DNA of 10,467 bases from Chloroflexota bacterium (GTDB lineage Bacteria; Chloroflexota; Anaerolineae; Fen-1058): the NCBI GenBank assembly GCA_016219235.1, contig JACRBO010000341.1:1-10467 (forward strand). The letters run 5' to 3'. The notes beneath the pieces are model-generated. The model did no database searches and was not told where the DNA came from. It saw only the letters and a list, made by a program, of their open reading frames with translations. Shown piece after piece: positions 1 through 4,113 of the stretch; positions within the stretch are counted from its first letter, which is position 1, and every line of letters begins with the position of its first letter. Both the position numbers and the translations under genes were made by a program.

Positions 1-350
1 GCCAGTGTATCCTCGTTCTTGAGAAACCACCCCCACGTGGCCGAATCGCCGATGACGATCACGCGGAACTCATCGGCAGCTGTGGGCCGCGCCACGCTGT
101 GACTGTTGATCATCGCGGGGATGTTGTAGAGGCTCAGGCTAAATGAACGCGCCGCATCTTCGCCATAGGGCAGGCGTTCGCGCCCCGGCAGCACTGTGTT
201 GTAGAGCGACGCCGATCCGATCGCCTCGATCGGATCGAGCAGCGCAAACACGATGTTGATCAAGGCGAACAACAGCGCCGCTTTAACCACCACTCGAAAG
301 ATCACGTGCCATTTGGCGGATAAATTTACAGTTGTTGATGCTTCGGTCAT
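1..350 (-). CDS. Membrane-anchored SGNH/GDSL hydrolase-like protein, partial (C-terminal part beyond the left edge)
   Basis: Reading the minus strand from the ATG at 350 gives 116 codons that run off the window without a stop. Residues about 17-38 form one hydrophobic helix after a short cytoplasmic N-terminus. About 60 residues later comes VIVIGDSATWGW (residues 98-108), a beta strand ending in the GDS block I of SGNH hydrolases, with Ser103 as the expected nucleophile. Blocks II-V lie outside the window. The layout (one N-terminal anchor, then an extracytoplasmic SGNH domain) matches the acyl-transfer partners of MBOAT proteins such as AlgJ/AlgX, PatB and DltD, and the gene lies just downstream of an MBOAT gene on the same strand. 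Inferred role: transferring or removing acyl groups on an envelope glycan. No strong ribosome site is visible before the ATG, and a palindromic repeat ends 34 bp upstream. A plain esterase cannot be excluded. Confidence 0.75.
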   Translation of the reverse strand, partial: MTEASTTVNLSAKWHVIFRVVVKAALLFALINIVFALLDPIEAIGSASLYNTVLPGRERLPYGEDAARSFSLSLYNIPAMINSHSVARPTAADEFRVIVIGDSATWGWFLKNEDTL

Positions 351-383
351 ATCATCAACCATTCACCGTAGCGGCCAATTGCG

Positions 384-489
384 GGCGAATGAATTCGCGC
401 CGACAGTTACACAAAGCCGACCTGCGTCGGCTCGGGTCTTAGTCGGCGTAGGCCGACTTCGTGTAGTTGTTGCTGCGAATTCATTCGCC
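384..489. repeat. Palindromic interspersed repeat (REP/MITE-like) with two inner hairpins
   Basis: Two 49-nt arms, 384-432 and 441-489, are inverted copies of each other with 38 of 49 positions matching, around an 8-nt centre. The outer 15 nt of each arm match perfectly (GGCGAATGAATTCGC, itself containing GAATTC). Each arm also folds alone into a perfect 7-bp hairpin with a 4-nt loop: AGCCGAC/GTCGGCT at 415-432 and AGTCGGC/GCCGACT at 441-458. Inside these hairpins the arms differ at two base pairs, and both differences are compensated, so both stems stay intact. Flanking octamers CCAATTGC (375-382) and CCAGTTGC (488-495) could be a decayed target duplication, but one mismatch and an overlap with the arm make this uncertain. 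No protein is encoded. It lies between the MBOAT and SGNH genes, and the MBOAT reading frame ends inside its right edge. Confidence 0.8.
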
Positions 490-612
490 AGTTGCCACAC
501 CAAACAACCATGCCAGCAAGCGCGTCGCCTGTCCCACATCCGGCAGCGCGAACCATAGCCAGCCAATCACGACATACTGGAACGTCACGAACCAACTAAA
601 TGCCGCCCACAG
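481..612 (-). other. Conserved C-terminal tail of the MBOAT protein, in frame after an internal TGA
   Basis: Directly after the TGA at 615-613, in the same frame, the minus strand stays open for 43 codons to a second TGA at 483-481. The translated stretch includes FVTFQYVVIGWLWFA followed by an amphipathic segment ending WLFGV. This resembles the usual last transmembrane region of MBOAT proteins (a T/F-rich helix with GW and F/W-F-R/A, then a helix with spaced Leu/Ala). The tail is therefore probably part of the upstream gene, which would be about 486 residues long without the internal stop. The end of this frame falls in the first bases of the palindromic repeat at 384-489, so the natural terminus may have been altered by that insertion. 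Confidence 0.7.
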
Positions 613-1941
613 TCACTTCTGTGCGGGCTTGTCCTTCAGACCGCGATACCACTTGCGCGTGCGATCGCTCCACTGTTTGTGGACGAACAGCGCCACGCCG
701 TGCCACATGCCCCACAGGACAAAATTCAGCGCGAGGCCGTGCCACAAGCCAATCACGATCATCGTCGCGAGTTGCGTGATCACCACAATCACCGTCGATG
801 AGGGTCGGCGTTTCAGCATCAACAGCCAGCGCGACAGCGGCGAGAACACATACGCCCGCGCCCACGCGCTCAACGTCATGTGCCAACTCTGCCAGAACGT
901 CGTGATATTCGTCTTCAAATACGGACGATTGAAGTTGTCCGGCAAATGAATCCCGAACAACAAACCAAGGCCGATAGCAATATCGGTGTAGCCGCTGAAA
1001 TCGAAATATAAACGCAGCGCGTAACCATACAACAACGCCCACAAGCCCAGCGGATTATCGATCTGGGCGGCGTTGATGGCATTGAGTGATGCGCCTTGCG
1101 CCAGCACATCGGCAATCGCGAATTTCTTCAACACCCCGATCGCGATCCGATTAAGCCCGACGGCCCAGCGTTCTGCGTCGAAGCCGCGCAGCGCGGGCAG
1201 GGCGCGCACATCGCCGACGAAGCGCTCGGCGCGATCGATCGGCCCCGCCGTGAACGACGCGAAGAAGATGATGTAGGTCACATATTCGCGCAGGGACAGT
1301 GCCGGCAATTGCCCCGTCTGTCGATCGCGCAACGTGTGCAGCCAGCGAAAGGCTACATACGAAAAGCCCAGCCAATTGAGATCGAGCAGACTCGCCAGCG
1401 AAGTGTCCTGGCCCGTCGCGCCGCGCCACAGTTGACTGACGGCTTTCGCTAACGGCTCGGCCTTCAGCACGATGAATAGCCCGATGATCAACACGCCGCC
1501 CAGCGTGACGATGTGTCTTCGATCGGCGCGGTGAGTCAATCGGGTTGTTGCGATGAACAAGGCGCTCACGATCAACACCGCGACGATCACCATCACTGGA
1601 TCGGGCGGGCGCGACGGCGTCAGGCGATAGTCCGCATCGACGAAGCGGAACAACGACAGCCCGATCACACTCAGCGTCATCGCGCCGATCGTAACTACAT
1701 CGTCGTGGGACGGGCGGGTTTGATCGGGCGATCGGGTCCACCACCACGCCGCGATCGTGATCGCCAATATCGCCGTCGGCAGGATGTAGTCGCTAAATCG
1801 AATCGGCAGGGGCGGTTGCAGCCAGTAGATGGCGATGAGGCTGCCGACAAACAACGCCCACGACCGCGCGCGGGCAGGCAGTCCGGCATAGACGATGGCG
1901 AGTCCGCCGAAAATAGCGATGGCGCGCAGATCGAAGGTCAC
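613..1941 (-). CDS. MBOAT-family membrane O-acyltransferase (AlgI/DltB-like), probably cut short by an internal TGA
   Basis: A polytopic membrane protein of 442 codons, starting at GTG 1941, three bases after the stop of the microprotein gene. MBOAT hallmarks appear in order: FFASFTAGPIDR (226-237); LYFDFSGYTDIAIG (311-324); NFNRPY (336-341); FWQSWHMTLSAW (349-360, His354); and two WHG motifs (400-402 with His401, 413-415). His354 and His401 match the two histidines found in this family (WHxxLS and the membrane-buried catalytic WHG). Such proteins move an acyl group across or out of the membrane for O-acylation of alginate, peptidoglycan or teichoic acid; the substrate here is unknown. SGNH proteins lie on both sides, and a one-helix peptide precedes it. 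The frame stops at TGA 615-613, yet the conserved last helix continues in frame to 481, so this is either a nonsense mutation, a sequence error, or a shortened but still active enzyme. Confidence 0.9.
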   Translation of the reverse strand: MTFDLRAIAIFGGLAIVYAGLPARARSWALFVGSLIAIYWLQPPLPIRFSDYILPTAILAITIAAWWWTRSPDQTRPSHDDVVTIGAMTLSVIGLSLFRFVDADYRLTPSRPPDPVMVIVAVLIVSALFIATTRLTHRADRRHIVTLGGVLIIGLFIVLKAEPLAKAVSQLWRGATGQDTSLASLLDLNWLGFSYVAFRWLHTLRDRQTGQLPALSLREYVTYIIFFASFTAGPIDRAERFVGDVRALPALRGFDAERWAVGLNRIAIGVLKKFAIADVLAQGASLNAINAAQIDNPLGLWALLYGYALRLYFDFSGYTDIAIGLGLLFGIHLPDNFNRPYLKTNITTFWQSWHMTLSAWARAYVFSPLSRWLLMLKRRPSSTVIVVITQLATMIVIGLWHGLALNFVLWGMWHGVALFVHKQWSDRTRKWYRGLKDKPAQK

Positions 1942-1944
1942 GAC

Positions 1945-2061
1945 TTAGAAGCCTTGATAGATCCACTGCGGCGCGCTGTCGGTGGTGGCGATGATCACGA
2001 GGAGCGCGATCACGCAGAGCGCCAGGGCGATGAGGTTTTCACGCGAGAAGAGTCGGGACAT
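1945..2061 (-). CDS. 38-residue single-helix microprotein upstream of the MBOAT, DltX-like C-terminus
   Basis: A short frame from ATG 2061 to TAA 1947-1945. It encodes a basic N-terminus (MSRLFSREN), a hydrophobic helix of about 17-20 residues (LIALALCVIALLVIIA), and a short polar stretch ending APQWIYQGF at the C-terminus. It is on the MBOAT strand and ends three bases before the MBOAT GTG, which suggests translational coupling. In Gram-positive dlt operons the microprotein DltX also has one membrane helix and ends in an aromatic motif of the F-I-Y-x-x-F kind; its C-terminal tyrosine is reported to act as an acyl relay between DltB and the acceptor. W-I-Y-Q-G-F fits that pattern. By analogy, Tyr36 could carry the acyl group delivered by the MBOAT. 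That is inference; the size, topology and position are directly visible. No clear Shine-Dalgarno sequence precedes the ATG. Confidence 0.7.
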   Translation of the reverse strand: MSRLFSRENLIALALCVIALLVIIATTDSAPQWIYQGF

Positions 2062-2112
2062 GGCGAATCTATGAATCAGCGATAAAGCGAGTCAGCGAGC
2101 ATTCATTACCTT

Positions 2113-2147
2113 CACTCATCACTCATCACTCGTCACTCGTCACTCAT
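2113..2147. repeat. Five tandem heptamers (CACTCRT)
   Basis: Five consecutive copies of CACTCAT or CACTCGT (order: CAT, CAT, CGT, CGT, CAT) cover 35 bp. The last copy reaches into the stop codon of the minus-strand lipoprotein gene (TGA at 2149-2147). The array sits in the 85-bp gap before the microprotein gene. On the minus strand it reads as a run of GAGTGA-type units with no hairpin potential. It is a simple repeat able to change copy number by slippage, and it would alter operon spacing but not a reading frame. Confidence 0.8.
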
Positions 2148-2548
2148 CAGTTCGTCTCGCCGCAATACTTCCATTCACCGTCTTCCTGCACGACGGTGTA
2201 CGTGCCCAGCGGAAATTCATTCTTCTCCTGGCCGTAGTCGGCGATGATCTTGCCCTGACACGTGACCTTGCCCACGCCGTTGGCCGCGCACGTCATGCCG
2301 TCGAGTTTGACGCCGGTCGTGCCGAGGAAGGTAGTGGCTTCCATCTGCAGATCCTTTTCCATCGCCGCGCACAACAGCGCTCGGAGGGCGGGTTCGTCGC
2401 CCGTAATCTTGGCCTGCAAGTATTTCTCGATCATTTTTGCCGAATCGCCGCCGGCCGCCGGAGCGGCGGGCGCGGGAGTGCCCGTCGGGCCGCCGCAGGC
2501 TGCGAGGATCACCACGAGAAGGACGAACATCGTAAGTTTCTTGAACAT
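2147..2548 (-). CDS. Small secreted lipoprotein, probable NTF2-like fold
   Basis: This 133-residue product has a lipoprotein signal: MFKK, a hydrophobic core, then ILAAC with the lipidated cysteine at residue 18. After a Gly/Pro/Ala-rich spacer, the segment SAKMIEKYLQAKITGDEPALRALLC resembles the first helices of NTF2-like/DUF4878-type domains, with later beta-rich stretches ending in EDGEWKYCGETN. Four further cysteines (LLC, MTC, VTC, KYC) could form disulfides outside the cell. The start at 2548 is chosen because AAAGG lies 7 nt upstream and a signal peptide begins at once; the ATG at 2599 would overlap the preceding gene and hide the signal. It lies 29 nt after the LysM/SGNH lipoprotein on the same strand, so the two are probably co-transcribed. 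The molecular function is unknown; it may bind a ligand or serve as an accessory subunit. Confidence 0.8.
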   Translation of the reverse strand: MFKKLTMFVLLVVILAACGGPTGTPAPAAPAAGGDSAKMIEKYLQAKITGDEPALRALLCAAMEKDLQMEATTFLGTTGVKLDGMTCAANGVGKVTCQGKIIADYGQEKNEFPLGTYTVVQEDGEWKYCGETN

Positions 2549-2577
2549 GAATTTGCCTTTACTTTGAAAGATGAATT

Positions 2578-3789
2578 TCAAGGATTCAGTACCCGCCACA
2601 CCCGATTGAGCATGATGAGCGCCGTCAGATTGTGGATAGCGTGACCTTTGGTAAACGCGATCGGCACGCTGTAGTCGTGCGCAAAATAGAACGTCATGTG
2701 CGTGCCATCGACGGGATCGATGCCGGAGTCAGGCAGCGTCTGCGCCACGATGTCAAAATCCCAGAGCGGCAGGTTGTTGTCGGCGGCCAGTTCACGCAGG
2801 ATGTTGTTGTTGAGGTTGCCCTCGCCCTCGTGCCGATCGGCCTTGGTGCCGATGATGGGAATCACGCCCTGCTGAATGCAATACGTGATGGCGTCCTGCA
2901 TGCCCTGCCTGAACAGATCGGGCGCGCCCACATCATTGGAGCCGAGCCGGAAGATTGCCACACTGGGATTGTGCAGGCGAATCTCACAGGGCAACGGCCC
3001 TTCATTCGGCTCGCATTGATCTTTGTCCGCCCACTGCGGATTCATCAATGACCAGGCGTGAATGCCGCGGTGTACGGCGACACTGTAGCGTGCGTGCGAA
3101 CCGAGATAGACGTTGATGATGTCCTGCAGATATGCATACCGGCCCAGATCATATGGCCCGCTGTCGAAGCGCAACATGAAATGCGGATTCTCGATGGTGC
3201 TGTCGCCGACTTTGGAATAGGCTCGCGCGTTGCGACCCAGTGCCTGCCCGGCGGCGAAAATCTTGAGCATGTTCGCCTGCACGGCGGGCGGCATGATCAC
3301 AAATTGATCGATCGCGATGCCGTTGACGTCGGTCGATGGCACGAGTGTCGCCGTCGGCGGGTCGCCCGGCGTGAGCGTGCCGCCGGGCACGGGCGTGCTG
3401 ACGGGCGCGGGCGTCTCGGTCGGGCGTGGCGTGATCGTCGGCGTGGGAGTGGCCGTGGCTGGATCGGGCTGCGTGCCCAGCGGAATGGTCAGTTTTTGCC
3501 CGATGCGGATCTGGGCCGGATCGCTGATGTGGTTGATGCGTGCCAATTCACTCAGCGAGACGCCATATTGCTGCGCGATGCGAAACAAATTGTCACCTGC
3601 CTGGACGGTGTGAACGATCGCCATGCTCACTGCGGCATCAATCGTCAAGGTTGGTGCGATCGGTGCTTCGATCGATCGAGGCGCGGGGGTGGCCGCCTGA
3701 TCGGGCGTGAGGCTGCCGGCCGGTTGGCAGGCAGTGATAATCGTCAGGCAAAACAGACCCGCCAGACCTGCGATAAGCGTGTGGCGCAT
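2578..3789 (-). CDS. LysM-domain lipoprotein with C-terminal SGNH/GDSL hydrolase domain
   Basis: 403 residues. Residues 1-21 are a lipoprotein signal with lipobox IITAC (Cys21). A LysM domain covers about 59-104 (HTVQAGDNLFRIAQQYGVS at 60-78, ending IGQKLTIP), which usually binds peptidoglycan or other GlcNAc polymers. A Thr/Pro-rich linker (about 108-152) leads to an SGNH hydrolase domain: block I KVGDSTIE (Ser197), block III LGSND (Asn285), and block V DPVDGTH (Asp361, His364). All catalytic elements are present, so an active O-acyl esterase or transferase at the outer membrane face or cell wall is plausible. It begins the minus-strand run that includes an MBOAT and a second SGNH protein, pointing to acyl modification of an envelope polymer. 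The ATG at 3789 is followed directly by a proper signal peptide, and a promoter lies about 40 bp upstream. Confidence 0.88.
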   Translation of the reverse strand: MRHTLIAGLAGLFCLTIITACQPAGSLTPDQAATPAPRSIEAPIAPTLTIDAAVSMAIVHTVQAGDNLFRIAQQYGVSLSELARINHISDPAQIRIGQKLTIPLGTQPDPATATPTPTITPRPTETPAPVSTPVPGGTLTPGDPPTATLVPSTDVNGIAIDQFVIMPPAVQANMLKIFAAGQALGRNARAYSKVGDSTIENPHFMLRFDSGPYDLGRYAYLQDIINVYLGSHARYSVAVHRGIHAWSLMNPQWADKDQCEPNEGPLPCEIRLHNPSVAIFRLGSNDVGAPDLFRQGMQDAITYCIQQGVIPIIGTKADRHEGEGNLNNNILRELAADNNLPLWDFDIVAQTLPDSGIDPVDGTHMTFYFAHDYSVPIAFTKGHAIHNLTALIMLNRVWRVLNP

Positions 3790-3827
3790 GATCTAGACCG
3801 ACCGTCACTTCCCTTAGTCTGCGCGCG

Positions 3828-3856
3828 GTTATATCACACTCCGAGGCTTTTGCCAA
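3828..3856 (-). promoter_or_regulatory. Sigma-70-type promoter for the LysM/MBOAT operon
   Basis: On the minus strand TTGGCA (3856-3851) and TATAAC (3833-3828) are separated by exactly 17 bp, and TG stands one base before the -10 hexamer (TGATATAAC), an extended -10 form. Transcription would begin near 3821, giving a leader of about 32 nt before the ATG at 3789. Nothing resembling an operator was seen around it. Confidence 0.6.
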
Positions 3857-3921
3857 AGAGTTGATCACTGGCCGCAGGCGTGCGACGGACGTCAACCATG
3901 CGCCGCGGCTGGCGTTTTCCG

Positions 3922-4032
3922 CAGCAATTCTCAATTTGGCAGATATGCTCCCGCTGGATTGCCAAATCCAGCGGCCTGGCGACGGATTGGGCAATCCGTC
4001 GAGAGCGGTCAGATTCAAAATGAGAATTGCTG
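3922..4032. mobile_element. 111-bp MITE-like element with 12-bp terminal inverted repeats and 9-bp target duplication
   Basis: The ends are perfect inverted repeats: CAGCAATTCTCA (3922-3933) and TGAGAATTGCTG (4021-4032), with further near-matching bases inward. Immediately outside both ends is the same 9-mer CGTTTTCCG (3913-3921 and 4033-4041), flush with the termini as expected for a target-site duplication. Inside are two perfect hairpins: a 10-bp stem CCGCTGGATT/AATCCAGCGG (3951-3974) and a 9-bp stem CGACGGATT/AATCCGTCG (3980-4001), both with 4-nt loops and sharing the core GGATT....AATCC. It encodes nothing, so it would need a transposase supplied in trans; the family is not identifiable from this window. 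It lies between two divergent promoters, about 28 bp upstream of the ATPase -10 element. Confidence 0.85.
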
Positions 4033-4068
4033 CGTTTTCCGTCCGGCTCTCGTTGAGCACAAAGGTGA

Positions 4069-4077
4069 TGGTATAAT
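4069..4077 (+). promoter_or_regulatory. Extended -10 promoter of the P-type ATPase gene
   Basis: TGGTATAAT (4069-4077) is a full consensus extended -10 element, ending 36 bp before the ATG at 4114. No good -35 hexamer is present at 16-18 bp; TTGAGC at 4053 is too close (13 bp). This fits an extended -10 promoter that does not need a -35 box. The leader would be about 30 nt and contains GAGGG (4106-4110) as ribosome site, 3 nt from the ATG. The MITE-like element ends just upstream and replaced whatever lay farther upstream. Confidence 0.6.
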
Positions 4078-4113
4078 CGCCGCCACTAGCTAAGTTAACC
4101 GGGGCGAGGGCGT

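Noticed and set aside
384..489. CRISPR or tRNA-like structure
   Set aside because: There are no regularly spaced direct repeats, and the hairpins do not form a cloverleaf; the pattern is an inverted repeat with two inner hairpins.
613..615. TGA in the MBOAT frame read as selenocysteine or as a reassigned tryptophan codon
   Set aside because: TGA is used as a normal stop by the two lipoprotein genes and the kinase gene here, and nothing suggests selenocysteine in this family at this place. A mutation or sequence error is simpler.
1513..2085. 190-codon plus-strand frame
   Set aside because: Antisense to the MBOAT and microprotein genes; composition is Arg/Asp/Gln-rich and no fold is recognisable.
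2549..2599. Earlier ATG (2599) for the small lipoprotein
   Set aside because: It would overlap the upstream gene end and put 17 residues before the lipoprotein signal; the ATG at 2548 has a well-placed AAAGG.
3058..3864. 268-codon plus-strand frame, and nearby 2632-3051 plus-strand frame
   Set aside because: Antisense to the LysM/SGNH gene, which has a signal peptide and catalytic motifs; the plus-strand product is Arg-rich without motifs.
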